From Actinopolyspora saharensis (GTDB lineage: Bacteria > Actinomycetota > Actinomycetes > Mycobacteriales > Pseudonocardiaceae), in the NCBI RefSeq assembly GCF_900100925.1, contig NZ_FNKO01000001.1, forward strand, positions 1,922,001 to 1,986,000: 64,000 nt of DNA. The letters run 5' to 3'. Each line of letters opens with the position of its first letter. The first letter of the stretch is position 1. Below, in pieces: positions 37,626 through 46,657 of the stretch. Position numbers and translations under genes: made by a program. Under the pieces are notes generated by a model, which saw only the letters and a program-made list of their open reading frames with translations, did no database searches and was not told the DNA's origin.

Positions 37626-39841
37626 ACCGAAGCGCCGAACGCACACCGGACACCGCCGCCACCGCCGTGGCGGTGGGCGTCGTACTGCTGACCTCGACGA
37701 CGTTCTCAGCGGTGCTCGCGGACTGGCGCTGGTTCCCCGTCGCCGCGTTGACGTCGATCGCCGTGGCCGGAACTGGAGCGGCGGCGCGGATGGCGCGTGC
37801 GCGCTCGTGGGCCCCTCCGGCCCAGCTGCTCGTGCTCGTGGTGATGCTGACCGCCCTGTTCGGGCGAAACGCCATCCTCGGCGTGCTGCCAGGCCCCACG
37901 ACGGTCGACAGGCTGTGGAGCCTGCTCGGAACAGCGATCGGCGTGGTGCGCACCGGTGTGCCCCCGGTTCCCGCCGACTCGGCCATGCAGTGCCTGGTGG
38001 TCCTCGGCCTGGGGGTGGTCACCTTCCTCGTGGACCGGATCGTCGTGGCGCACCGCGCCCCCGCTGTGGCCGGCCTCGTGCTGTTGTGCATGCTGGCCGT
38101 CCCGGCCTCACTGGCCGACCTGCTGCTGCCGTGGTGGTCGTTCCTCGGCAGTGCGGTGGGCTTCGCGGCGCTGCTGCTGCTCGGCCGCCACCCAGGACTC
38201 GTGCGCAGGACCACCTACACCTCCGCGGTGGCTCCAGCCCTGCTGCCGGTGACCGTGGTCGCCACAGCCGCCGTGATCGCCCTGCTCGCCGGAACCGTGT
38301 TCACGGGGGTCGGAACCCGGGGGAGGATCCCGGGCACGGACCAGGAACCCCGCGGCCCCGGTACCGGCGAGATCGGGCTGCGCCCGTTCACCTCGCTGCG
38401 CGGACAGCTCTCGCGGGACGAGGTGGTGGAGCTGTTCCGCGTCGAGGGACTCCCCCGGAACGCGTACCTCCGCGCGATGACCCTGCGGCGGTTCGACCCG
38501 GACCAGGGGTGGAAACTCGACGGCCTGTCCCGCGGTGTCGCTATGGACGGGCGACTTCCGACGCCCGCGGGGGTGCAGCCCTCGGAAACCGATACGACCA
38601 GCGTGCGGATCGATCCGGTGGGGTATCGGGACGCGTGGTTGCCGATGTTCGGTGTTCCCGTCGAGGTCTCCGAGATCGGGACCGGGTGGCGGTACGATCC
38701 CGCCTCGGGGACTGCGTTCACCCGGGAGAACCCGGACACGGACAGCTACACCGAACTGGCGGCCTTCCCCGATCCGAGCGAGCGGACTCTCCGCCGCGCT
38801 TCCGGGGAGGACACCGTTTCCCCCGCCTATTCGAGCACAGCGGGAATACCCCCCCGGGTGCGCGAACTTGCCCGGCGAATAACCTCCGAGCAGCACAATC
38901 GGTTCGACAGGGCCGTCGCCCTCCAGCGGTACTTCACCGACCCGTCGAACGGCTTCACCTACGATCTGCGGACCGCCCCCGCATCCTCTGACGACGCGCT
39001 GACCGATTTCCTGTTCCGCGGCAAGCGCGGCTACTGCGAACAGTTCGCCTCCGCGATGGCGGTACTGCTGCGTTCCGTCGGAATCCCCTCCAGAGTCGCG
39101 GTCGGCTTCACCCCGGGTGAGCGCTCGGGAAACCAGCGGGTCATCACCACCGAGGACGCGCACGCATGGGTCGAGGCCTTCTTCCCCGGGCACGGGTGGA
39201 TCACCTTCGATCCCACCCCGCTCAGCGACGATCGGGCGCCCACCCCCTCCTACCTGGGTTCCGAGGACCGCGGGCAGCAGGGCGGGCAGGACTCCGAAAC
39301 CTCGGGCACCACGCCGGAACCGACCCCCTCGGACGGCGCGCCGACCACACGACCGGACGAATCGGGCTCTCCTTCGCCCGTCGCACGGAACGAGCGGACA
39401 CCGATCGGGCTGTGGCTGCTGCCCTCCACGGCGGTGTTGCTGCTGGTCGGCGGCGTCGCGGCACCGGCCCTGATCAGGAGCGCCCGCAGGCGGAGCAGGC
39501 TATCCCGCGTGGCCGCTGACGCCCCGGGAGCCACCCGCCTCGCCTGGCGCGAACTGCTCGACGAGTTCACCGATCGCGGGACGCCCCCGATCCCCAGCGA
39601 GAGCCCGCGCGGAACATCGGAACGCCTGATCGGGCAGTACGGCCTCGATGAGGAGAGCGCGCGAGCGGTACGACGGTTGACGGCGGAAATCGAGCGCGCA
39701 CTGTACGCGCCGCAGGGAGACGCCGGGGTATCCACGGCGGAGCTGACCACGGCGGTGGAGGGCTTGCGGCGCTCCAGGCCACTCACCCGCGGAGAGTGGA
39801 TGTTTCCCCGGTCGGTGGTGTCCGGACGTGGGCAACGATGA
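37622..39841 (+). CDS. TgpA-type transglutaminase-like membrane protein (DUF3488)
   Basis: The 739-residue protein has about seven N-terminal membrane helices (residues ~15–230), then an extracytoplasmic transglutaminase-like domain. The papain-like triad is visible: Cys in GKRGYCEQFASAMAVLLR, His in TTEDAHAWVEAFFPG, Asp in WITFDPTPL. A Pro/Thr-rich linker, another membrane helix (GLWLLPSTAVLLLVGGVAA) and a cytoplasmic DUF4129-like tail follow. P. aeruginosa TgpA is essential for growth; in actinobacteria the role is unknown. The ATGA overlap with DUF58 shows co-translation. Confidence 0.92.
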   Translation: MNRSAERTPDTAATAVAVGVVLLTSTTFSAVLADWRWFPVAALTSIAVAGTGAAARMARARSWAPPAQLLVLVVMLTALFGRNAILGVLPGPTTVDRLWSLLGTAIGVVRTGVPPVPADSAMQCLVVLGLGVVTFLVDRIVVAHRAPAVAGLVLLCMLAVPASLADLLLPWWSFLGSAVGFAALLLLGRHPGLVRRTTYTSAVAPALLPVTVVATAAVIALLAGTVFTGVGTRGRIPGTDQEPRGPGTGEIGLRPFTSLRGQLSRDEVVELFRVEGLPRNAYLRAMTLRRFDPDQGWKLDGLSRGVAMDGRLPTPAGVQPSETDTTSVRIDPVGYRDAWLPMFGVPVEVSEIGTGWRYDPASGTAFTRENPDTDSYTELAAFPDPSERTLRRASGEDTVSPAYSSTAGIPPRVRELARRITSEQHNRFDRAVALQRYFTDPSNGFTYDLRTAPASSDDALTDFLFRGKRGYCEQFASAMAVLLRSVGIPSRVAVGFTPGERSGNQRVITTEDAHAWVEAFFPGHGWITFDPTPLSDDRAPTPSYLGSEDRGQQGGQDSETSGTTPEPTPSDGAPTTRPDESGSPSPVARNERTPIGLWLLPSTAVLLLVGGVAAPALIRSARRRSRLSRVAADAPGATRLAWRELLDEFTDRGTPPIPSESPRGTSERLIGQYGLDEESARAVRRLTAEIERALYAPQGDAGVSTAELTTAVEGLRRSRPLTRGEWMFPRSVVSGRGQR

Positions 39842-40010
39842 ACCGAGCACTCCCCGTTCTCGGACACGTCGCCGGAGTCGACCGCACGAACCGCGCTGCG
39901 CACCGGCTCCCGCCTTCGGACGGCGACCTCTTCCGGACGGGGGATGAACTCACTCAGGTGAGGAGACGACCGGGAAAGAGACTTGGCCGTCACAGCATCG
40001 GAGCACGGAA

Positions 40011-40040
40011 GTGCCCGGATCGTCCACTCGACCCGGGCAC
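40011..40040. terminator. Hairpin between convergent transglutaminase and DUF3040 genes
   Basis: GTGCCCGG and CCGGGCAC form a perfect 8-bp stem with a 14-nt loop. It lies in the 250 bp between two converging genes and lacks a U-tract, so it could serve either strand. Confidence 0.5.
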
Positions 40041-40093
40041 CCGAACCGCTCCGGACGGTCTTTTCGACCCCACGCCGGACCGGCTCACGATCG

Positions 40094-40492
40094 CTACTGC
40101 TCGAAGCGCTTGCGGAAGCGATCTTCCAGACGCTGCGTAAGGGAGTTCCCCGTCTTGCGCTTCGCACCGGACGGACCACCACCGCCGGACTGCGACTCGG
40201 GTTCTTCCGCACTACCGCGCATCGCGAACAGGACGATCACTGCTCCGCCGAACATCACGAGGAAGCCGACCACGCTCACAACGGGTATCCCGGCCGCCGT
40301 GACCGGAAGCACCACGCCGAGCACCAGTAGGATCAACCCCAACACGAACACGGCGATGCCCTGCAGGCGGCGCCGCTTGGAGGGTCGATGCAACCGCCCT
40401 CCACGCACGTTGGAGGCGAAATTGGGGTCCTCGGCGTAGAGCGCGCGCTCGATCTGGTCGAGCATTCGCTGCTCGTGCTCGGAGAGTGGCAT
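40094..40492 (-). CDS. DUF3040 domain-containing membrane protein
   Basis: This 132-residue protein opens with PLSEHEQRMLDQIERALYAE and DPNFA, the DUF3040 signature of actinobacteria. Two adjacent membrane helices (IAVFVLGLILLVLGVVLPV, VSVVGFLVMFGGAVIVLFA) follow, then a charged tail. The start is ATG 40492 after GGAGGAGG. In M. tuberculosis the equivalent (Rv2169c) lies near the dcw cluster, as here. Function unknown. Confidence 0.9.
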   Translation of the reverse strand: MPLSEHEQRMLDQIERALYAEDPNFASNVRGGRLHRPSKRRRLQGIAVFVLGLILLVLGVVLPVTAAGIPVVSVVGFLVMFGGAVIVLFAMRGSAEEPESQSGGGGPSGAKRKTGNSLTQRLEDRFRKRFEQ

Positions 40493-40674
40493 GGCTCCTC
40501 CTCCGGCACACTAGGTCCGTGTCACCGAAACCCGAGGACTCCGTTCCACGGAGTTCCGGTGAACGCTTCTGGGGGCGTCACATTCGAGGATACGGTCCCA
40601 ACGACGAGACGACTACCCGGTCCCATCTCCGTATCCATGATAACTGTCCAACATCATCCCGCGAGGGGATTTTC

Positions 40675-41421
40675 TCACTGCACCGTGTGATTGTGCGGGA
40701 CTCGGGCCAGACCGTGCAGCCTGGTGGCTATGTCCCGCAGGGGTGGATGCCCCGCGGCCGCCACCTCCAGCCCCTCCAGGGCGTCCCAGGCCCCCGGAGT
40801 CGACTCCAGGACCGATCCCGGAACCAGGTCGCTGACGACCCCCTGTCCCTGAACGGTTTCCACGACCAACCCGGACCGGTCGAGCACCCGCCGCAACAGC
40901 TCGGTGTCGAACCGACGACGCACCGTCTCCCCGGTCGGACCGTCCATGCGTCCGTCCGGATCGTTGAACAGCCGAAGGGCCTCGGCGACCCTTCCGGTGA
41001 GCGCACGACCGAGAACAGCCGCGTACCTGTTGGCCACCACGACGGAGACGGCTCCACCGGGCACGGCAGCCGTACCGAGCGCCCGGAGCGAAACGTCCAC
41101 GTCGTCGACGTACTCCAGCAGGCCGTGACCGAGAACGAGATCGGCCCCGCCGGAAGGCGCCGCCGACTGCAGGGCGTCGGTGTCGCCCTGCACTGCGAGC
41201 ACGCGATCCCCCACACCCGCGTCCGCGGCCCGCCGTCGCAGGGTCGCCAGCGCGTTGGGGCTGGGATCGACGACGGTGACCGAACATCCGGAGGAGGCCA
41301 GCGGCACCGCCCACACTCCGCTGCCGCCTCCGACATCGAGAACCTCCGGAGCGTCGCCGCGACGACGGCGAGCTTCGGCCAACTCGTTTTCCAGCACCCG
41401 GTGCACGGCGTCGGACTTCAT
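40675..41421 (-). CDS. Class I SAM-dependent methyltransferase
   Basis: The 248-residue protein has the SAM-binding motif VLDVGGGSGVWAVPLA, the acidic strand end VTVVDPSPNALATL, and motif IV ADLVLGHGLLEYV. Motif VPGGAVSVVVANRYAAV follows. The C-terminal half is typical of small-molecule or lipid methyltransferases, but no substrate can be named. ATG 41421 is chosen because a TACGCT box lies 6 bp upstream, leaving no room for a ribosome site (leaderless). It is divergent from ParA. Confidence 0.85.
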   Translation of the reverse strand: MKSDAVHRVLENELAEARRRRGDAPEVLDVGGGSGVWAVPLASSGCSVTVVDPSPNALATLRRRAADAGVGDRVLAVQGDTDALQSAAPSGGADLVLGHGLLEYVDDVDVSLRALGTAAVPGGAVSVVVANRYAAVLGRALTGRVAEALRLFNDPDGRMDGPTGETVRRRFDTELLRRVLDRSGLVVETVQGQGVVSDLVPGSVLESTPGAWDALEGLEVAAAGHPPLRDIATRLHGLARVPHNHTVQ

Positions 41422-41427
41422 GGGGGC

Positions 41428-41433
41428 AGCGTA
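41428..41433 (-). promoter_or_regulatory. Candidate -10 box, leaderless methyltransferase mRNA
   Basis: TACGCT on the minus strand ends 6 bp before the ATG at 41421. Transcription would begin at or near the start codon. Confidence 0.55.
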
Positions 41434-41560
41434 ATCTTCGCCCCCGAGCACGACGACATCCGGCGGGCGGTGTCAACCGCATCCGCCGCATTTCCGCTCC
41501 GGAGCTCGCCGGAGCGGGGTGGCTCGTCGAGCAGCACGCCACGGACGCTTGCGGAGTCCG

Positions 41561-41566
41561 TAGGCT
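41561..41566 (+). promoter_or_regulatory. Candidate -10 box, leaderless parA-like mRNA
   Basis: TAGGCT ends 6 bp before GTG 41573, and no ribosome site is present. With the TACGCT box at 41433 it forms a divergent leaderless promoter pair about 130 bp apart. Confidence 0.55.
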
Positions 41567-41572
41567 ACGGGC

Positions 41573-42436
41573 GTGCATACGGTGGCGGTACTGAGCCTCA
41601 AGGGTGGCGTGGGAAAGACGACAGTGGTGCTCGGGCTGGCTTCGGCGGCCATGCGCAAGGGGGCACGCACTCTCGTGGTCGATCTCGACCCCCAGTGCAA
41701 CGCGACGGCCTCGTTGGAACCCCGCCCCACCACCAGGGGACTGAGCGACGTGCTGGCCGACCCCACGGCCGAGACGATCGTCCAGGCGGTCGCCCCCAGC
41801 TCGTGGGGCGAGGACGTGGACGTGCTCGTCGGCTCGGAGGACGCCGAGGTCCACAACGGCCAGGAGTCCGGTGAGAGCAGGCTCAACCGGCTCACCGAGG
41901 CCCTTTCGGAGCTGACCGCCCGCTCACCTGCGGGGGAGGCCCCTTATCAACTCGTGCTGTTGGATTGCCCACCGTCGCTCGGTCAGCTGACCCGCTCGGC
42001 GTTGATCGCCGCCGACAGAGCGCTGCTGGTCACCGAACCCACGATCTTCGCCGTCTCGGGGGTGCAACGCGCCTTCGAAGCCGTGCAGGCCGAGCGAACG
42101 ACGAACAATCCGCGCCTGCAACCCCTCGGGGTCGTGGTGAACCGGGTCCGGGCGCGCTCGCACGAGCACCAGTTCCGCATCGAGGAGCTGCGGGACATCT
42201 TCGGTCCGCTGGTCATGCCGGTGGCCCTGCCGGACCGACTGGCGGTGCAACAGGCCCAGGGGGCCTGTGTGCCCTTACACCAGTGGGGGACTCCCGGAGC
42301 GCGGGAGGTCGCTCTTGCGCTCAATCTGCTGCTCGCCAGGGCACTACGGGCCGGACGCTCCCGCCGACCGCGGAGCGCGGAGGATGCGCACGACCAGGAC
42401 GACGAGGACGAGGCGCACGACCAGGGCGAAGCGTGA
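41573..42436 (+). CDS. ParA family ATPase (orphan)
   Basis: This 287-residue protein has the deviant Walker A SLKGGVGKTTVVLGLASA, the A' motif LVVDLDPQCNATASL, and Walker B VLLDCPPSLGQL. It ends in an acidic tail (HDQDDEDEAHDQGEA). There is no adjacent parB or parS-like repeat, and the chromosomal parAB is usually at the origin. This is therefore an orphan ParA/MinD-like ATPase with unknown cargo; a related orphan is Rv3213c. The start GTG 41573 is supported by the leaderless geometry. Confidence 0.9.
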   Translation: MHTVAVLSLKGGVGKTTVVLGLASAAMRKGARTLVVDLDPQCNATASLEPRPTTRGLSDVLADPTAETIVQAVAPSSWGEDVDVLVGSEDAEVHNGQESGESRLNRLTEALSELTARSPAGEAPYQLVLLDCPPSLGQLTRSALIAADRALLVTEPTIFAVSGVQRAFEAVQAERTTNNPRLQPLGVVVNRVRARSHEHQFRIEELRDIFGPLVMPVALPDRLAVQQAQGACVPLHQWGTPGAREVALALNLLLARALRAGRSRRPRSAEDAHDQDDEDEAHDQGEA

Positions 42437-42444
42437 CGCCTCCG

Positions 42445-42505
42445 CGCACCGCCGCCTCCCCCGAGCGCGCCCGACGTTCCGTTCGGGCGCCGCCCGGGCG
42501 GTGCG
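42445..42505. terminator. Nested hairpin between convergent parA-like and permease genes
   Basis: An outer stem CGCACCGCC/GGCGGTGCG (42445–42453, 42497–42505) encloses an inner stem GCGCCCGA/TCGGGCGC (42467–42474, 42483–42490). It sits right between two converging stops. It is likely a bidirectional terminator. Confidence 0.65.
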
Positions 42506-42520
42506 GGCTGTCGTTCCACG

Positions 42521-43798
42521 TCACTGCCGGGAAGAGCCGCGGGACACATCGACCAGGGCGCGCAGCATGGGGTGCACCAGCACGATCACCAGCGAACCCC
42601 AGACCAGTCCGCTCAACCGAACGTCTCCGACGGTCAGGGTCAGGTCCCCCGCCCCTGCGATCAGCGTGGTCCCCACCACCCCCAGGTTGACCGGATCGGT
42701 GAAATCGACCCCGGCGTTCAGCCAGATGCGCACCCCTATCAGCACGACCATGCCGAGCAGGATCATCGACGCGGCCCCGACCACCCCGGTGGGAACGGTC
42801 CCCAGCAACGCGGTGACCTTCGGGGAGAAGGCGATGCACATCGCCGTCAGCGCCGCGACCATGCAGGCTGCCGTGGAATACACCCTGCTCGCGGCCAGCA
42901 CCCCCATGCTCTCGGCGTAGCCGATCAATCCCGACCCGCCGACCGATCCCGAGAACGTGGTGGCCAGTCCGCCACCGATCAGAGCGTCGCCGACGCTGCC
43001 GTCCAGGTTCCTCCCAGTGGTGGAGGCCACGGCCTTGACCATCCCGACCTGGTGCGCCGCCACCACGATCACCAGCGGAATCACGAAGGGTGTCACGGAC
43101 AGGTGCAGTTGCGGCGTGATCAGCTCGGGAAGGCCGACCCAGGCCGCGTTCCGCAGTTCGGCGAGGCGCGCCGCGGACAACGTTCCGGCCCCCGCGGCGT
43201 AGAGCCACCCGGCCAGCATGCCGAGCAACACGCAGCCACGGGAGAGCAGCCCGCGCCCCAGCACCGTGAGCAGCAAGGTGACCACCGCGGTCACCGCGGC
43301 GGGCACCGGAGTCCGCTCGAAGGAGGTTGCCGAGTACGTCGCCAGCCCGAGGCCGACCAGAACGATGATTCCTCCGGTCACCACGGGTGGGACCGCGGTC
43401 TCCAGCAACCGCACCCCCAGAGCCTTGACCGCCACCCCCAGCGCGGTCACGAGCAGTCCGACGACCACGATGCCGCCGATGAGGGCCCCCGGCCCCGCTC
43501 CGGACCTCTCCGCCGCCGCTCCCAGCGGCACGACGAAAGCCAGCGAAGCTCCCAGGTAGGCGGGCACGCGGTTCCTGGTCAACAGCAGGAACAGGAGTGT
43601 TCCGGCACCGGAGGTCAGCAGGGTGGTCGAGACGGGCAAGCCGGTCATCCGGGGAACCAGCACCGTCGCCCCGAACATGGCGAGCAGGTGCTGAAATCCC
43701 AACCCGACGGTCAGTGGCCAGCTGAGCCGCTCATCCGTGGCCACGTCCTCGCCGTCGGGCGGTTGTCGACCGTTACCGCGCACGGCCCACAAAGCCAC
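42521..43798 (-). CDS. Uracil/xanthine permease, NCS2 family
   Basis: The 425-residue protein has about fourteen hydrophobic segments typical of nucleobase:cation symporter-2 carriers. It shows the family N-terminal motif (LGFQHLLAMFGATVLVPRMT) and the TM10 region (GSVGGSGLIGYAESMGVLAA) with the substrate-binding Glu. The position equivalent to the TM8 acidic site lies within NLDGSVGDALIGGGLATTF. Uracil is the likely substrate by similarity to UraA/PyrP, but xanthine or another base cannot be excluded. The start is GTG 43798 after GGGGAGGA. It is monocistronic, and an AT-rich patch near 43860–43885 may hold its promoter. Confidence 0.9.
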   Translation of the reverse strand: MALWAVRGNGRQPPDGEDVATDERLSWPLTVGLGFQHLLAMFGATVLVPRMTGLPVSTTLLTSGAGTLLFLLLTRNRVPAYLGASLAFVVPLGAAAERSGAGPGALIGGIVVVGLLVTALGVAVKALGVRLLETAVPPVVTGGIIVLVGLGLATYSATSFERTPVPAAVTAVVTLLLTVLGRGLLSRGCVLLGMLAGWLYAAGAGTLSAARLAELRNAAWVGLPELITPQLHLSVTPFVIPLVIVVAAHQVGMVKAVASTTGRNLDGSVGDALIGGGLATTFSGSVGGSGLIGYAESMGVLAASRVYSTAACMVAALTAMCIAFSPKVTALLGTVPTGVVGAASMILLGMVVLIGVRIWLNAGVDFTDPVNLGVVGTTLIAGAGDLTLTVGDVRLSGLVWGSLVIVLVHPMLRALVDVSRGSSRQ

Positions 43799-44028
43799 AT
43801 TGTCCTCCCCCCGTACATCGCTTCGGGCGAAAGCGGACGGCTCCGCACAACAGCCGTGAAGATTACTATTTCACAACACTTGTCGGAACCATCGGGAAGT
43901 TCCGCACAGCGCTCTCGGGCAACGTGCCGAGCGACCGCTTCGGAACTGCCGTCCACGCTGCCTTCCACGGAAGGGGACGCGCGAAAGCACGGCGGGGTTG
44001 TTCGTGAATCCGGTTCACCGAAAGAGGT

Positions 44029-44877
44029 TCACTCCGAGCTGCCCCGCTCCCGATCGGGACGGGAGCGTTCCCCGGACAGCTCGCGCAGCCCCTCGGCCAG
44101 TCCGGCCAGCCGGTCCGTGGCGTCCTGCATCCGGTGATCGCGTTGATCATTGCTGCCGCCCGCGGCTATCGCGCGCCCCGCTGCGGCCACGAGGGACCCG
44201 TAGCGCTCGACCCCCTCGTTCAGCTCAGCGCGCATCCGCCGGATCTCCTCTTCCAGCTCCCGGCGTTGCTCTCCCGGCGCGTGCTCGAGGGTGCCTTCCA
44301 CGGCCTCCAGGCGATCGGCGACCGAACGCAGCGCCACTGCGACCTCCGCAGCGGTGGAACGCGCCCCCGAGACCGGATCATCGCCCTGACCGATCCCGGT
44401 GTCCAACCGATTCAACGAGTCGTGCAAACTGCGTTCGGCCTCGGCCAACTGCCGCATCGGCTCGTGGGCTGCCGAGCTCCGCGGAGGCAGCCGGGGTGGT
44501 TCGGGAGGAGCCGCCGGAAGCGGTGTCCGCTTCAACCGCCTGTAGTGACGAAGTGCGCCAACAGTGCCCACACCGGCGGCGAGGGCGATTCCCCCCAGAC
44601 CGAGCGAAGCCAGATCGAACAGCGTCTCCCCGGCCGGTTCGGCGGGAAGGCCGAGGGTCTCCGGCGCGTAGGAGAGATAGGCCCCTCCTCCGAACACCCC
44701 CGTGGTGGCTCCACTGCCCGCGGCAAGCCGCTTGGCCCGTTTCCGTCGTCTGAGCAGCCGCGCACGGGGATCGCGCCAGGATGCGACCCTCTGCTTGATG
44801 TTGGTGAGCACAGGACCACGCAACTGCTCGAGCGCGTAGTCGCCCCAATCACCGATTCCGGAGTCCCGCCTGCCCAC
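44029..44877 (-). CDS. Phage-shock/envelope-stress membrane protein PspM
   Basis: The gene follows pspA with a 6 bp gap and matches Rv2743c (PspM) in position and layout. The 282-residue protein has a basic N-terminus (RDPRARLLRRRKRAKRLAAG) and two hydrophobic segments at about 55–105 (GATTGVFGGGAYLSYAP, FDLASLGLGGIALAAGVGTV). The C-terminal half is a coiled coil (MRQLAEAERSLHDSLNRLDT, RRELEEEIRRMRAELNEGVE). By analogy it anchors PspA at the membrane. Sequence divergence is high, so the name rests mainly on context. Confidence 0.82.
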   Translation of the reverse strand: MGRRDSGIGDWGDYALEQLRGPVLTNIKQRVASWRDPRARLLRRRKRAKRLAAGSGATTGVFGGGAYLSYAPETLGLPAEPAGETLFDLASLGLGGIALAAGVGTVGALRHYRRLKRTPLPAAPPEPPRLPPRSSAAHEPMRQLAEAERSLHDSLNRLDTGIGQGDDPVSGARSTAAEVAVALRSVADRLEAVEGTLEHAPGEQRRELEEEIRRMRAELNEGVERYGSLVAAAGRAIAAGGSNDQRDHRMQDATDRLAGLAEGLRELSGERSRPDRERGSSE

Positions 44878-44883
44878 GACGAG

Positions 44884-45708
44884 TCACGCCTGGTCGGACT
44901 GGGAGTTCTGCTGCGGCGGGTTCTGCTGTCGCGGAGCGGGCGTGGAGTCGGTCTGCGAAGCACCGCCCGAGACCTGCTGCTGGTCGTCGGTTCCCATGGA
45001 CGCCCGAATCTGGGCCAGTCGATTGACCCCGGCCGCGTCCGTGGCAGCCTGCTGAACTTCCGCCATCCTTCCCTGCACACTGTTCTGCGCGAGATCGGCC
45101 TGGCCGAGCGCCGTGGTGTAGCGCTGCTCGATCTTGTCCCGCACCTCGTCGAGCGAAGGAGTGTTGCTCGGCGCGGCCATGTCGTTCATCTGCCGCAGCG
45201 AGCCGGCCACCTGCTCCTGCATCTTCGCCTGTTCCAGCTGGCTGAGCAGCTTGGTCCGCTCGGCGATCTTCTGCTGCAGGGCCTGCGAGTTGCGTTCGAC
45301 GGCCTGCTTGGCCTGTTCAGCCGCCTGCAAGGACTGATCGTGCAGATTCTTGAGGTCCTCGACGCCCTGCTCCGCGGTGACGAGTTGACTCGCCAACTGC
45401 TGGGCGGTCTCCTCGTACTGCTGAGCCTTCGTCTCATCGCCCTCAGCGCGCGCCTGCTCGGCCATGTTCACAGCTTGGCGAGCCGACGCCTGCAGCTTCT
45501 CGACTTCGTTCAACTGCCTGTTGAGCTTCATCTCCAGCTGCCGCTGGTTGCCGATGACCGAGGCGGCCTGCTGCGACAGGTCCTGGTGCTGCCGCTGAGC
45601 TTCCTCGATGGCCTGCTGGATCTGCACCTTGGGGTCGGCGTTCTCGTCGACCTTGGACGAGAACGACGCCATGAGGTACTTCCAGAACTTCACGAACGGG
45701 TTGGCCAT
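44884..45708 (-). CDS. pspA: Phage-shock protein A (IM30 family)
   Basis: PspA is an ESCRT-III-like membrane-remodelling protein that protects the membrane under stress. The 274-residue protein is nearly all coiled coil, starting with the amphipathic helix [20 protein letters not shown]. The family phrase [20 protein letters not shown] is present. The last ~40 residues are a Gln/Pro-rich tail. It lies between clgR and pspM, the order of the mycobacterial psp system. Ribosome site GGAGGAG precedes ATG 45708. A ~240 bp gap to clgR leaves room for its own promoter. Confidence 0.95.
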   Translation of the reverse strand: MANPFVKFWKYLMASFSSKVDENADPKVQIQQAIEEAQRQHQDLSQQAASVIGNQRQLEMKLNRQLNEVEKLQASARQAVNMAEQARAEGDETKAQQYEETAQQLASQLVTAEQGVEDLKNLHDQSLQAAEQAKQAVERNSQALQQKIAERTKLLSQLEQAKMQEQVAGSLRQMNDMAAPSNTPSLDEVRDKIEQRYTTALGQADLAQNSVQGRMAEVQQAATDAAGVNRLAQIRASMGTDDQQQVSGGASQTDSTPAPRQQNPPQQNSQSDQA

Positions 45709-45951
45709 CTCCTCCGCCTGCTTTCTGTTCTACCGGTTGCGCCCACGCTGGGAATCCACGCCGAGGGACGTGGTGCCGACAGTACCGGCGCGGCTTCCCC
45801 CCGGTGCAGCGACGCTCCCCGTCACACACCGGACACGGCTACCGACCTCAGCGTCTCCCCCCATCGTGTCAGCTCGGTCGAACAGCTTCCACCGAACCCC
45901 ACGGATCCGCGAATTCTCTCCACGGAACCGCGGGGAAGTTCCGGTTCGGTC

Positions 45952-46452
45952 TCAAGCGGCCACAACCACCCCGCTGGAAGTCCGGTTCGGCGGATTTATC
46001 CGCTGACTGAGCATGGGCTGCAACCTGCGGTCCTGCTGGTCGGTTTCCTCCTCGAAGGATTCCGAATCCGATTCGGAATACACCTGGGCCCCTTCCGGCT
46101 CGCCGTCGACCATGCCGGCCTCGGCGAGTTCGGAATCGATCAGACTGGGCACCAACCTGCCACCTTCGAGCTCGGCGGGTGCCGTCTGCTCCACCACCGA
46201 AGGCGCCACCACCGTCTCCGGGGAGTCCAGGTCACCGGCCACGGTCACGAGCAGCTCGGGCAGTGGAAGGTCCAGCGCGTCGCAGATGGAGCCGAGCAGC
46301 TCGCTCGACGCCTCCTTGCGACCACGTTCCACCTCGGACAAGTAGCCAAGACTCACCCGGGCCGCGCGCGAAACCTCCCGCAGGGTACGGGACTGGGCAG
46401 CCCGCGCGCGGCGCAGTCGCTCTCCGACTGCCTCCCGCAACAACACGGTCAT
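45952..46452 (-). CDS. clgR: ClgR family transcriptional regulator
   Basis: ClgR is an Xre-type activator of clp protease and envelope-stress genes in actinobacteria. The 166-residue protein has an N-terminal helix-turn-helix ([40 protein letters not shown]). An acidic linker follows, and the extreme C-terminus VVVAA resembles the Ala-Ala degron by which ClpP removes ClgR. It is upstream of pspA, so autoregulation and psp control are expected. The start is ATG 46452 after GGAGG. Confidence 0.92.
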   Translation of the reverse strand: MTVLLREAVGERLRRARAAQSRTLREVSRAARVSLGYLSEVERGRKEASSELLGSICDALDLPLPELLVTVAGDLDSPETVVAPSVVEQTAPAELEGGRLVPSLIDSELAEAGMVDGEPEGAQVYSESDSESFEEETDQQDRRLQPMLSQRINPPNRTSSGVVVAA

Positions 46453-46545
46453 CGCGCGCCTCCATTCCGTCGCCTACATCCTGCGCGACGCGTCAACGCC
46501 CCACACTACTCAACGCGACGCCAAAGTACGCCCCGTTCACCACGA

Positions 46546-46562
46546 GTCCGCCGAGGGCGAAC
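46546..46562. promoter_or_regulatory. Candidate ClgR operator upstream of clgR
   Basis: The minus strand reads GTTCGCCCTCGGCGGAC, a near-palindrome (GTTCGCC / GGCGGAC, one mismatch). It resembles reported ClgR boxes with a CGCY–GCG core. It lies ~95 bp upstream of clgR, a position fit for autoregulation. Confidence 0.4.
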
Positions 46563-46657
46563 GCGTTTCAACCAAAAGTTGGAGCCTGTGACACCAATAT
46601 CCCACGGAGCGGGAAAAAGCGCGTCGTCGCCGTGCACCACGTCGAGCACCTCCGCGT

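Noticed and set aside
39838..40140. Possible 100-residue frame starting in ATGA overlap with the transglutaminase stop
   Set aside because: The overlap is tempting, but the translation is incoherent, crosses a hairpin, and runs into the 3' end of the DUF3040 gene on the other strand.
41573..42436. Chromosomal ParAB segregation locus
   Set aside because: There is no ParB gene or parS-like repeat nearby, and the neighbours are not origin genes.
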